From NCBI RefSeq assembly GCF_900100275.1, contig NZ_FNET01000002.1:186001-250000 (forward strand): a DNA stretch of 64,000 nt. Direction: 5' to 3'. How positions within the stretch are numbered: position 1 is the first letter of the stretch; each line of letters starts with the position of its first letter. The notes under the pieces are model-generated. The model had not been told where the DNA came from. It saw only the letters and a program-made list of their open reading frames with translations, and did not search any database. Origin of the DNA: Lentzea albidocapillata subsp. violacea. GTDB lineage: Bacteria; Actinomycetota; Actinomycetes; Mycobacteriales; Pseudonocardiaceae. The translations under genes were made by a program, and so were the position numbers. Below are positions 17,379-25,016 of the stretch, piece by piece.

Positions 17379-18055
17379 CTGAGGAAGTACGCACTGGCAA
17401 ACGCAGTCCTGGTCGCGGCGGTGGTGCTGACCACCACCGTCGCGACGGCACCACACGCTTCGGCCTATCCCCTGCCGGGCCATGTCACCGGTGACGTCGG
17501 CGTGCACGACCCGAGCGCGGTGAAACGCCCTGACGGCAGCTATCTCGTGGCGCACACCGGCAGAGACGTCGCACTCAGGACCTCCACCGACCGGATCGCT
17601 CTCCGCAACGCGGGCTCGGTGTTCCCCGGCGGCGCGTGGTGGACGACCTCCTACACCAACGGTGACCGCAACCTCTGGGCGCCGGATCTGTCCTATCGCG
17701 ACGGACGGTACTGGCTGTACTACTCGGCTTCGACGTTCGGCTCGAACCGGTCGGCGATCTTCGTGGCGACCAGTCCCAGCGGTGGCTCCGGCACGTGGAC
17801 CCACCGCGGGCTGGTCGTCGAGTCGCGGACGCCGGACGACTTCAACGCCATCGACATTGTCGCGGACGAGCAGGGCCGCTGGTGGCTGAGCTTCGGCTCG
17901 TTCTGGTCGGGCATCAGGATGATCGCGCTCAACCCTTGGAACGCTCCGCCCGCCCGCAGAAGTTCACCTGGAACGCCGACGGCACCCCGAACTTCGGCAC
18001 CCCGGTCCCGCTCGGCGCCCAGCTCCCCGCGCCGTCGGGCGGCCCGGCCGGATGA
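17379..18055 (+). pseudogene. Endo-alpha-1,5-L-arabinanase (GH43), internally deleted and frameshifted
   Basis: A signal peptide (ALANAVLVAAVVLTTTVATA) and the first half of a GH43 arabinanase read well: GVHDPSAVKRPDGSYLVAHT (catalytic Asp), RNLWAPDLSYRDGRYWLYYSAS and DFNAIDIVADEQGRWWLSFGSFWSGI. After LNPWN at about 17940 the frame is lost and the gene's normal C-terminal end (KFTWNADGTPNFGTPVPLG) follows at once in another frame, ending at 18055. The missing middle, with the general-acid Glu, would be roughly 100 residues. No ATG or GTG precedes the signal peptide; a CTG at 17379 stands where the start should be. Non-functional as arabinanase. Confidence 0.8.
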
Positions 18056-18190
18056 GCCGACCGTCCTGATCGGACCGTCACGAGGCCGACTGCCGCGGGA
18101 GCGAATCGGCGGCAGTCGATTCGACGTCGAACGCAACAGATCTCCGCACTTCCTCGCATTTTCCGGCCTGTGGGCGCCATACTCCGATCT

Positions 18191-18205
18191 GGGAAAGCGC
18201 TTACC
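18191..18205. promoter_or_regulatory. LacI-type operator GGGAAAGCGCTTACC
   Basis: A 15-base near-palindrome centred on AGCGCT, 24 bases before the acetylesterase start. The identical 15-mer occurs in reverse orientation at 47976-47990, before the Gfo/Idh operon. It marks a new transcription unit for the rhamnogalacturonan genes. Confidence 0.7.
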
Positions 18206-18228
18206 GAGGTGGTCTCGAAGGGAACTCC

Positions 18229-19032
18229 ATGCTCCTGAAACGCACGCCCGCGGTCATCGGCATCGCCATCTCGCTCCTCTCCACAGCGGGAACCGGCACG
18301 GCGGCGGCCCCCGTCACCGTCCACGTCGCGGGAGACTCCACCGCCTCCACCTACACCTCGGCGCTGGCTCCCCGCGCCGGGTGGGGCCAGGCGCTCCCGG
18401 CGTTCTTCTCCCACCGCGTCGTCACGGCGAACGAAGCGCTGTCCGGAGCCAGCTCGAAGAGCTTCGTGGACCTGGGCCGCCTCGACCGCGTCCTGTCCAA
18501 GGTGAAACGGGGCGACCACCTGCTCATCTCCTTCGGGCACAACGACCAGAAGAAGGAGGACCCGGCGCGCTACACCGAGCCGTCGACGACGTACAAGGCC
18601 TACCTCTCCCAGTACATCGACAGGAGCCGGGCCAAAGGCGCGAAGCCGGTGCTGGTCACGTCCGTCGAACGACGCCGCTTCACCAGCACCGGCGCCGCCG
18701 CGCCCTCCCACGGCGCGTATCCGGCGGCGATGCGCGAGCTCGCGGCGGCCAAGGGCGTGCCCCTGATCGACCTCACCGCGTCCAGCACGGCGTTGTGGAA
18801 CCGCGCGGGCGTCGAGGGAACGAAGAAGTACTTCCTGCACCTGCCGGCCGGGCCGTGGCCCCACTACCCGGACGGGGTCGAGGACAACACGCACTTCCAG
18901 GCCGCTGGGGCGATCGAGGTCGCCCGGCTCGTCGCCACCGCCCTGCGCGACCAGCGCCTCCTGCCGCCCGCCTCGTTCCGCCGGCTCACCGCCCAGGTTC
19001 CGGCGAGCGCGATCGTCTGGCCGAAGGCCTGA
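18229..19032 (+). CDS. Secreted rhamnogalacturonan acetylesterase, SGNH hydrolase (CE12-type)
   Basis: 267 residues. Signal peptide to about GTGTAAA (residue 26). SGNH blocks are in order: GDSTAS (nucleophile Ser), NEALSGASSKSF (block II Gly), GHND (block III Asn) and DNTHFQ with the catalytic Asp/His pair. The GDSTAS and DNTHF signatures and length match rhamnogalacturonan acetylesterases, which deacetylate pectin backbones outside the cell. GAAGGGA precedes the ATG. First gene after the 15-base operator; likely operon with the two following genes (gaps of 43 and 32 bases). Confidence 0.88.
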   Translation: MLLKRTPAVIGIAISLLSTAGTGTAAAPVTVHVAGDSTASTYTSALAPRAGWGQALPAFFSHRVVTANEALSGASSKSFVDLGRLDRVLSKVKRGDHLLISFGHNDQKKEDPARYTEPSTTYKAYLSQYIDRSRAKGAKPVLVTSVERRRFTSTGAAAPSHGAYPAAMRELAAAKGVPLIDLTASSTALWNRAGVEGTKKYFLHLPAGPWPHYPDGVEDNTHFQAAGAIEVARLVATALRDQRLLPPASFRRLTAQVPASAIVWPKA

Positions 19033-19075
19033 CCAAGTCCACATCAGACAACCCCCTGCCTGTCTGGAGAACCCT

Positions 19076-19912
19076 GTGAGGAAACGCGTTCTGGCTTTGG
19101 CCGCGCTCGTCGTACTTCCACTTCTCACCGCCGCCGGTCCCGCGTCGGCCGCCGAACCCGAGTGCGCCCTCGCCGGCGCGCCGTCGACCAGCGCGGCGGC
19201 CGTGAAGGTCTGGCTCGCCGGCGACTCGACGATGGCGGACCCGCGGACCAGTTGCCCGGTGGGCTGGGGCAACCGGTTCGACCCGCTGTTCACCGGCGAC
19301 GTCACCGTGGTGAACAGCGCCGTGGCCGGGCGGAGCATCCAGACCTGGCTCTACGAGTCCAACGTGCAGAACACCAAGGACGCGGCGGGCGAGTGCGTGG
19401 TGAGCCCGAGGACGTTCCACCAGCGCTGGCGGACGATGCTGGACCCGGCCGCCGGTATGAAGGCCGGTGACTACCTGATGATCCAGTTCGGCATCAACGA
19501 CGGCAGTCGCGACTGCCCGCGGCACGTCGGAAGCGCGCGCTACAAAGAACTTCTCGGGCTGATGGCCAAGGCGGCCAAGGACCGCGGCGTCACGCCGATC
19601 TTCCTCACGCCGGTCTCCGCGATCAGGTGCAGCGGCACCACGGCCGTCGGCACCCGCGGCTTCCTCACCGAGACGGCCGACGCGGCCAGGGCCGCCGGCG
19701 TGGCCGTCATCGACCTGCACAGGCTGAGCTACACGCTCTACAACCAGCTCAGGCTGTGCCCCAACGACGGCGACTACACCAAGGGCCCCGTCGGCGCCTT
19801 CTTCTGCAACGACCACACGCACTTCGAGGCAGCGGGAGCCGCCCGGATCGCCGGTGTCGTGGCCAAGGCCCTGCGCGACCAACGCATCCCGCTGTCGAAC
19901 CATCTCAGGTAA
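19076..19912 (+). CDS. Second secreted SGNH rhamnogalacturonan acetylesterase-like protein
   Basis: 278 residues. Signal peptide MRKRVLALAALVVLPLLTAAGPASA. Block I GDSTMADP, block II NSAVAGRS, block III GINDGSRD and the Asp/His pair in NDHTHFEAAGA. It is related to but clearly diverged from the preceding acetylesterase, with four Cys in the mature part (two disulphides possible: ECALAG, TSCPVG, GECVVS, RDCPRH and others nearby). It starts with GTG at 19076. It probably removes acetyl or other ester groups from pectic polysaccharide; specificity is unknown. Confidence 0.82.
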   Translation: MRKRVLALAALVVLPLLTAAGPASAAEPECALAGAPSTSAAAVKVWLAGDSTMADPRTSCPVGWGNRFDPLFTGDVTVVNSAVAGRSIQTWLYESNVQNTKDAAGECVVSPRTFHQRWRTMLDPAAGMKAGDYLMIQFGINDGSRDCPRHVGSARYKELLGLMAKAAKDRGVTPIFLTPVSAIRCSGTTAVGTRGFLTETADAARAAGVAVIDLHRLSYTLYNQLRLCPNDGDYTKGPVGAFFCNDHTHFEAAGAARIAGVVAKALRDQRIPLSNHLR

Positions 19913-19944
19913 AACCCGCCGCACACACCGAAAGGAGAACTCGC

Positions 19945-21090
19945 ATGCTCTCGACCAGGTGGCGCATCGGCGCGGCCGTGGCGGTGGCGGCCGTGCTCGG
20001 AGGTCACGCGCCGGCCACCGCGACGCCGCGGATCATGGCCTGCGGTGACCGGACGTTCAACGCCCAGGCGGTGCTGAACGGCAGCACGTGGACCTCCCGC
20101 AACGGCAGCCGGACCGTCTACACCGGCACCGACATGCGATCGGCCGTCCAGTCCGCTCTCAACAGCCTCACCGCCGGACGCACCTCGAAGCAGTGGGTCC
20201 TGGTGCGCGGCAGCGGATCGGTCAGCGCGGGCTCGCGGATCTCGTTGCCCAGCTACACCGGCATCGACGTCTGCGGCACGATCAACGTGACCGGCACCGG
20301 TTCCGGCGACCAGGCCCCGATCTACTCCAGGGGCACCCGTGACGTCGAGGTGCGCCACCTCAGCGTGACGGGCCGCCCGCTGTACGGGATCTTCCTGCGC
20401 AACGTCGACAACGTCGTGCTCGGCCAGATCGACCTGCGGCTGTCGAGCGGGCTCGGCGTGCGCATCGACAACCGCGGCAACACCAGCGTGCGCAGCCGCA
20501 ACATCAGGATCGACAACGTCTTCGCGTCCGGCGCGAGCAGTCACGCCGTCGAGACCTACGGCGTGGACGGCCTCACGATCGGCACGGTGACCGCTCGCAA
20601 CGTCGGCCACTCCGGGCTGCTGCTCAACGACACCATCAACGCCACCGTCGGCACGGTCGACGCGGAGAACGCGGGCGCGGGCACCGGGTACGCGGCGTTC
20701 CGCACCGCCAACCGCAACGGCCGCATCGGCACCGGCTACCCCACGAACATCCGGGTCGGCACGGTCCGCGCCCGCGGTGGCGGCCGCGGCGTGTTCTGCG
20801 TGTCCGAGAGCGGCGGGCTGACCATCGACCGGATCGACCTCGCGAACACCGGCAACAACGCGGTCCTGATCGAGAACTGCACCAACGTGACCCTCGCGGC
20901 GCAGAGCGGCACGGTCACCGGTGGCGGCGAGATCCGGCTGGCCGCCCGCTCGGAGTTCCCGAACAACCGCGACATCACCGTCCAGAACCTGACGGTGACG
21001 AACTCGTCGGTGCGCGAGAGTCCCTGCGGGACGAACACGACGTTCCGCAACCTCACGCTGAACAACAGCACGTCGAACGTCTGCTCCTGA
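19945..21090 (+). CDS. Secreted right-handed parallel beta-helix protein, probably pectin-active
   Basis: 381 residues. Signal peptide cut near PATATP (about residue 28). The rest is a series of beta-helix coils (VEVRHLSVTGRPLYGIFLRNVDNVVLGQIDLRL, IRIDNVFASG, GLTIGTVTARN, NITVQNLTVTN-like units), with Asn ladders and four Cys (CGDRTF, IDVCGT, VFCVSE, ENCTN and a final pair). The fold is shared by polygalacturonases, rhamnogalacturonases and pectate lyases. I do not see the NTD/DD catalytic motif of GH28, so the activity is open. AAAGGAG seven bases before ATG 19945. A strong terminator follows. Confidence 0.75.
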   Translation: MLSTRWRIGAAVAVAAVLGGHAPATATPRIMACGDRTFNAQAVLNGSTWTSRNGSRTVYTGTDMRSAVQSALNSLTAGRTSKQWVLVRGSGSVSAGSRISLPSYTGIDVCGTINVTGTGSGDQAPIYSRGTRDVEVRHLSVTGRPLYGIFLRNVDNVVLGQIDLRLSSGLGVRIDNRGNTSVRSRNIRIDNVFASGASSHAVETYGVDGLTIGTVTARNVGHSGLLLNDTINATVGTVDAENAGAGTGYAAFRTANRNGRIGTGYPTNIRVGTVRARGGGRGVFCVSESGGLTIDRIDLANTGNNAVLIENCTNVTLAAQSGTVTGGGEIRLAARSEFPNNRDITVQNLTVTNSSVRESPCGTNTTFRNLTLNNSTSNVCS

Positions 21091-21099
21091 CGGCGACCG

Positions 21100-21134
21100 C
21101 GAAGTCGTGCCGCCGGACCGGCGGCACGACTTCG
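21100..21134. terminator. Strong terminator closing the acetylesterase operon
   Basis: A 15-bp perfect stem: CGAAGTCGTGCCGCC (21100-21114) with GGCGGCACGACTTCG (21120-21134) and a 5-base loop, starting nine bases after the stop. Confidence 0.85.
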
Positions 21135-21165
21135 GTATTGACAGGGCCCGCATCTGCGCCAACCA

Positions 21166-21179
21166 TGGAAGCGCTCTCA
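21166..21179. promoter_or_regulatory. CebR-like operator before the beta-1,3-glucanase
   Basis: TGGAAGCGCTCTCA differs from the streptomycete CebR box TGGGAGCGCTCCCA at two symmetrical positions. A TTGACA at 21138-21143 lies just upstream and could be a -35 box, placing the operator over the core promoter. It is 98 bases before the start codon. Confidence 0.55.
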
Positions 21180-21276
21180 TAACCGGTCTGGACCAGTTCT
21201 CGGAACGGAGGCCCGCCGACCGCCCTGAAGCCGGTCGGCAGACCTGCAGACAGAGCATCCCTGCACGAGGAGTCAG

Positions 21277-22863
21277 ATGCGCACTCGAACGAAGTGGTTG
21301 AGCGCGCTCGCCGCACTGGCGGCGACCGCGTCGGTAGCTGTAGCGATCGCCCCGGCCCAGGCGATCGGCCCTGACCTGCTGCCGATGAACGTCACCAACA
21401 ACAGCGGCCGGTCCGAGGCCGTGCACCTGTACGTCCTGGGCACCGACATCCGCAACGGGCGCCTCGGGTACGTCAACCAGGCGGGCGCGTTCACGCCGTG
21501 GTCGCCGGGCGGCAATCCGCCCACACCCGCACCGGACGTGTCCATCGGCGGCCCCGGCCCCGGCGGCACCACCACGCTGCGCGTACCCCGGTTCATTTCA
21601 GGCCGCGTGTACATGTCGTTCGGCGAGAAACTCAAGTTCTTCCTGACCCCCGACGGCCTGGTGCAGCCCGCGCCGTGGGCGTCCGGGGACCCGAACAGCG
21701 GCATCCTGTTCGACTGGAGCGAGTTCACCTACAACGACGCCGGCCTGTGGCTCAACAGCTCGCAGGTGGACATGTTCGCGGTACCGCACGCGGTGACCGT
21801 GACGGGCGCGAGCGGCGCCACGAAGAAGACCGGCGAGCTGAAGCCCGGCGGGCGGGACGCCGTCATCAACGGCATCCGCAACCAGGCGGGCTGGGGCGGA
21901 TTGATCATGTCCCGCCCGGACGGCACGGTGCTGCGCGTGCTCGCGCCGGGCAAGGCGGCCGACGCCGGCAACTTCGACCGCAACTACCTGGACTCGTACA
22001 TCACCCAGGCGTGGAACGCGTACACGGGCAAGACGCTGACCGTGCAACCGTTCGGTGACCGGCCGGACGTGAAGTACTTCGGCCGCACGTCCGGCACCAC
22101 GATGAACTTCACGAACCCCGCCGGTCAGCAGGTGGCGTCGTTCGCGAAGCCGTCCACGGCGAACGTGTGGGGCTGCGACGGCGCGCTGCACGCACCCAAC
22201 GACCAGGTGGTCGGCCCGATCGCACGCACCCTGTGCGCCGCGCTGCACCGCTCCACCCTCGGCCGCATCGACGTGCAGCCCGGCGGCGGCCCGGCCGACT
22301 TCTACCAGGGCACGATCACCAACCACTACTCCCGGCTGGTGCACCAGAACATGGTGGACGGCAAGGCGTACGGGTTCGCGTTCGACGACGTGCAGGCGCA
22401 GGAGTCGCTGGTGCACGACGGCGACCCGCGCTCGGCCGGGATCATCCTCACCCCGTTCGGCGGCTCCGCTCCCCCACCAGCGGTCAGCAGCATCGTCAGC
22501 GACTGGCACGGCAAGTGCATCGACGTGCCGAACTGGAACTTCGCCGACGGCCAGCGCCTGATCGTGTGGAACTGCACGGGCGGCACGAACCAGAAGTTCG
22601 AGTTCGTGGGCGGCACGCTGCGCACCGAGAACAACAAGTGCATGGACGTGGCGTGGGGTTCGACGGCCAACGGCGCGGCCGTGCAGCTCGCGACCTGCTC
22701 CGGCAACCCGGCCCAGCAGTTCGTGCTGACCGGCGCGCATGACCTGGTGAACCCGCAGGCGAACAAGTGCGTGGACATCGCGGAGTGGAATCCCAACAAC
22801 GACGCGGTCCTGCACATGTGGGACTGCGTCGGCGGCGCCAACCAGAAGTGGCACCGCCGCTGA
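21277..22863 (+). CDS. Secreted GH64 beta-1,3-glucanase with C-terminal ricin-type CBM13
   Basis: 528 residues. Signal peptide to about APAQA (residue 28). GH64 catalytic domain about 30-400 with the thaumatin-like segment (MNVTNNSGRSEAVHLYVLG), FDWSEFTYND and YGFAFDDVQAQ. After a Pro-rich linker (SAPPPAV), residues 405-528 form a ricin B trefoil with repeated CIDVPN/QRLIVWNCTGGTNQKFEF, CMDVAW and CVDIAE/LHMWDCVGGANQKW. GH64 enzymes release laminaripentaose from beta-1,3-glucan such as fungal walls. A CebR-like site lies upstream and a terminator downstream, so it is probably a single-gene unit. Confidence 0.92.
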   Translation: MRTRTKWLSALAALAATASVAVAIAPAQAIGPDLLPMNVTNNSGRSEAVHLYVLGTDIRNGRLGYVNQAGAFTPWSPGGNPPTPAPDVSIGGPGPGGTTTLRVPRFISGRVYMSFGEKLKFFLTPDGLVQPAPWASGDPNSGILFDWSEFTYNDAGLWLNSSQVDMFAVPHAVTVTGASGATKKTGELKPGGRDAVINGIRNQAGWGGLIMSRPDGTVLRVLAPGKAADAGNFDRNYLDSYITQAWNAYTGKTLTVQPFGDRPDVKYFGRTSGTTMNFTNPAGQQVASFAKPSTANVWGCDGALHAPNDQVVGPIARTLCAALHRSTLGRIDVQPGGGPADFYQGTITNHYSRLVHQNMVDGKAYGFAFDDVQAQESLVHDGDPRSAGIILTPFGGSAPPPAVSSIVSDWHGKCIDVPNWNFADGQRLIVWNCTGGTNQKFEFVGGTLRTENNKCMDVAWGSTANGAAVQLATCSGNPAQQFVLTGAHDLVNPQANKCVDIAEWNPNNDAVLHMWDCVGGANQKWHRR

Positions 22864-22880
22864 CCTCCGACGCTCGACCG

Positions 22881-22908
22881 ACGCCGGGGCGCCTGTGCGC
22901 CCCGGCGT
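22881..22908. terminator. Bidirectional terminator between convergent genes
   Basis: ACGCCGGGGCGC (22881-22892) pairs perfectly with GCGCCCCGGCGT (22897-22908) around CTGT. It serves the GH64 gene and the opposing GreA-like gene, whose stop is at 22913. Confidence 0.85.
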
Positions 22909-22912
22909 CTCC

Positions 22913-23377
22913 TCATTCACCAGCCGCGTGGTGCGCTCTTCCGTAGGGCACCGCGTTCAGCAGGGTGACGCGGACCGCGGTGCCGCTGGGCGTCCGGTAG
23001 GTGTGCTGCTCACCTTGGCGGGCACCGTTCACGGCGGCTCCCAGCGGCGAGTCCGGCGAGTAGACCTCGATCGTGCCGTGTTCCGCGCCGCGTACCCCGA
23101 GCAGGAACGTCTCGGTCTCCCCGGTGTCGTCGAAGCGGACGGTGAGCACCATGCCGGGTTCGGCGACGCCGTCGTCCGGAGGGTCCTCGCCCACGATCGC
23201 GTTGGTGAGGAGGGCGTTGATCTGGCGGATGCGCGCCTCCCGATCCCTCCGGGAGGCGAAATCCGGGACAACGCTCTCGTCGTCGCCCCGTGCCGGTGCG
23301 AGCAGGGTCGTCAGTTCGTTGCGGAGCCGGTGGTGCGCCTGCGGTGACAGCCACACGCGTGGGGTGGTGCTCGTCAT
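22913..23377 (-). CDS. GreA/GreB-family elongation factor-like protein
   Basis: 154 residues. It opens like GreA (WLSPQAHHRLRNELTTLL), followed by a charged helix (SRRDREARIRQINALLTNAIV) shorter than the canonical coiled coil, then the FKBP-like C-terminal domain (VLTVRFDDTGETETFLLG, SPDSPLGAAVNGARQGEQHTYRTPSG). GreA proteins bind the RNA polymerase secondary channel and stimulate transcript cleavage; such actinobacterial paralogues are uncharacterised and may inhibit instead. GGAGG five bases before the ATG. It is a stand-alone gene. Confidence 0.8.
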   Translation of the reverse strand: MTSTTPRVWLSPQAHHRLRNELTTLLAPARGDDESVVPDFASRRDREARIRQINALLTNAIVGEDPPDDGVAEPGMVLTVRFDDTGETETFLLGVRGAEHGTIEVYSPDSPLGAAVNGARQGEQHTYRTPSGTAVRVTLLNAVPYGRAHHAAGE

Positions 23378-23497
23378 GATGCCTCCGTGACAGGAGTAAG
23401 TGCCGTCAGGGCGGCCTGGGGGAGGTACCGCCCTGACGGCGGGGCGTCCGTGTGAACCGGGTTTTGGCGGCCACGGCTCGCACGGACAGGAGAGAGG

Positions 23498-23665
23498 TCA
23501 GTGGTGGTCGCGGCGCAGCACCGCTTCGAAGTCATGGGCGTAGCCGGTGGCCACGTTCATGAGGATGTCGCGCTGCACGCGGAGGAAGTCGTTCTCCTTG
23601 CGCAGCCACGCCAGTTCGGCTCGCTCGCCGGCGGTCAGTGGCGGTTCGATGTCTTCGGCTTCCAC
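23498..23665 (-). CDS. Short helical protein resembling an IS3 OrfA leucine-zipper segment
   Basis: 55 residues from a GTG start eight bases after the DadA-like stop. The core ERAELAWLRKENDFLRVQRDI has the heptad pattern seen at the C-terminal end of IS3-family OrfA transposase subunits, but no helix-turn-helix, OrfB or terminal repeats are nearby. It could be an IS relic or a real small protein cotranscribed with the oxidoreductase. Start and function are uncertain. Confidence 0.45.
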   Translation of the reverse strand: MEAEDIEPPLTAGERAELAWLRKENDFLRVQRDILMNVATGYAHDFEAVLRRDHH

Positions 23666-23672
23666 GGGGCGG

Positions 23673-24932
23673 TCACCTGAGCGGGTCGAACTCGCGCAGG
23701 GCGGCGGGTTGCTTGCCGGTGGTGATCTGCTCCGCCAGCAACCGTCCGGTGACCGGCCCCTGCGCCAGGCCCCACATGCCGTGCCCGCCGGCGACGTACA
23801 CACCCGGAGTCCGGGTCGCGCCGATGAGCGCGCGACCGTCCGGGGTGACCGGGCGGCCACCCACCCAGACGTCGGTGCGGTCCTCCCACCACACCCCGTC
23901 CAGCAACGGCCGGACGGAGGCGATGATCGCGTCCACCCGCGCCTCGTCCAACGGCGCGTCCGGGTCGCGGAACTCCATGGTGCCGGCCACTCGAAGCCCA
24001 CCCTGGTAAGGCGTACACGCCACGCGCACCTCCGGCAGGTAGATCGGACCGTGCACCGGCTTCCGCACCGGCACGGTGAACGAGTACCCGCGCCCGGCCC
24101 GGACCGGAGTGCGCACACCCGCTCGTGCCGCGAGGCCCGGCAGCCAGGCGCCGGTGGCCACCACCGCCGCGTCGGCGGAGATCGCGTCGCCGTCCAACGT
24201 CTGCACGATCACTCCGGCATTGTCCGCGCGGACGTCGACGACCTCGGCAGTGCGGATCGTGGCGCCACGGGCGGCCACGGCGCGGCCCAGCGCCTGGACG
24301 AACTCACCGGGGGCGACGAAACGCTGCCCGTCGATGCGCACACCTGCCGCGAGAACGGACGACGCCAGCGGAACCTGATCACGCAGGTCCGCTGTGGACA
24401 GTTCCACGTGTTCGACCGGTTGTCCCGCCACCGCAAGACGTTCCAGCTCTCGCAGGAGCGTCCGCGCCTGTCCGGCCGAGGTGAAGGCGGCGGTGAACGG
24501 GGCGTCGACGGTGGGAGCTTCGACGCCGTTGGCGGTCAGCACGTCGTAGGCCTCGATGCTCTCCTCGTTGAGGGGCAGGTTCGCCTTCGCCACCCTGCTC
24601 CACGACGACCACCGGCAGTGGGCGGCGAAGCGCGTCAGGAACGACCAGAGCTTCGGGTCGGCGGTCAGCGGGATGTGCAGGGGCGCGGCCGGGTCGAACA
24701 GGGACCGCAGTCCGTAGCGCAGCACCGCCGGTTCGTTCAGCGGGATGGCGAGCCCCGGCGCGATCCACCCGGCGTTGCCCCAGGACGCGCCCGCCGCGAC
24801 CCCGGTCCGGTCGACCACCGTGACGTCGACACCGCGCTCCTGGAGGAACCACGCCGTCGACAGGCCCACGACCCCCGCACCGACCACCACCGCTGACCGC
24901 GGACCGCCGTCAAGGCGTTCGACGCCGTCCAT
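23673..24932 (-). CDS. D-amino-acid dehydrogenase-like FAD oxidoreductase (DadA family)
   Basis: 419 residues. FAD-binding GAGVVGLSTAWFL with the acidic ribose anchor VTVVDR, the DAO signature GASWGNAGWIAP, and the C-terminal VWVGGRPVTPDGRALIG and GVYVAGGHGMWGLAQGP segment. It oxidatively deaminates D-amino acids or a similar amine with electron transfer to a membrane acceptor or oxygen. AGGAGG lies about six bases before the ATG. The PucR regulator gene lies 84 bases upstream on the same strand and probably controls it. Confidence 0.85.
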   Translation of the reverse strand: MDGVERLDGGPRSAVVVGAGVVGLSTAWFLQERGVDVTVVDRTGVAAGASWGNAGWIAPGLAIPLNEPAVLRYGLRSLFDPAAPLHIPLTADPKLWSFLTRFAAHCRWSSWSRVAKANLPLNEESIEAYDVLTANGVEAPTVDAPFTAAFTSAGQARTLLRELERLAVAGQPVEHVELSTADLRDQVPLASSVLAAGVRIDGQRFVAPGEFVQALGRAVAARGATIRTAEVVDVRADNAGVIVQTLDGDAISADAAVVATGAWLPGLAARAGVRTPVRAGRGYSFTVPVRKPVHGPIYLPEVRVACTPYQGGLRVAGTMEFRDPDAPLDEARVDAIIASVRPLLDGVWWEDRTDVWVGGRPVTPDGRALIGATRTPGVYVAGGHGMWGLAQGPVTGRLLAEQITTGKQPAALREFDPLR

Positions 24933-25016
24933 CCCTGCCTCCTGTCATCGCTCGTTCCGATTCCAGGATGCTTCGGACACCGTCCGAACCGGTTGTTCAT
25001 TCCCTACAATCGACGG

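Noticed and set aside
15894..17804. 636-residue minus-strand open frame opposite the GH43 genes
   Set aside because: Low-complexity Val/Arg/Gly sequence antisense to two well-supported secreted enzymes; no ribosome site or motif.
23498..23665. IS3-type insertion sequence after the DadA-like gene
   Set aside because: Only a 55-residue helix resembles OrfA; no OrfB, inverted ends or target duplication were seen, so it is kept as a small protein of uncertain origin.
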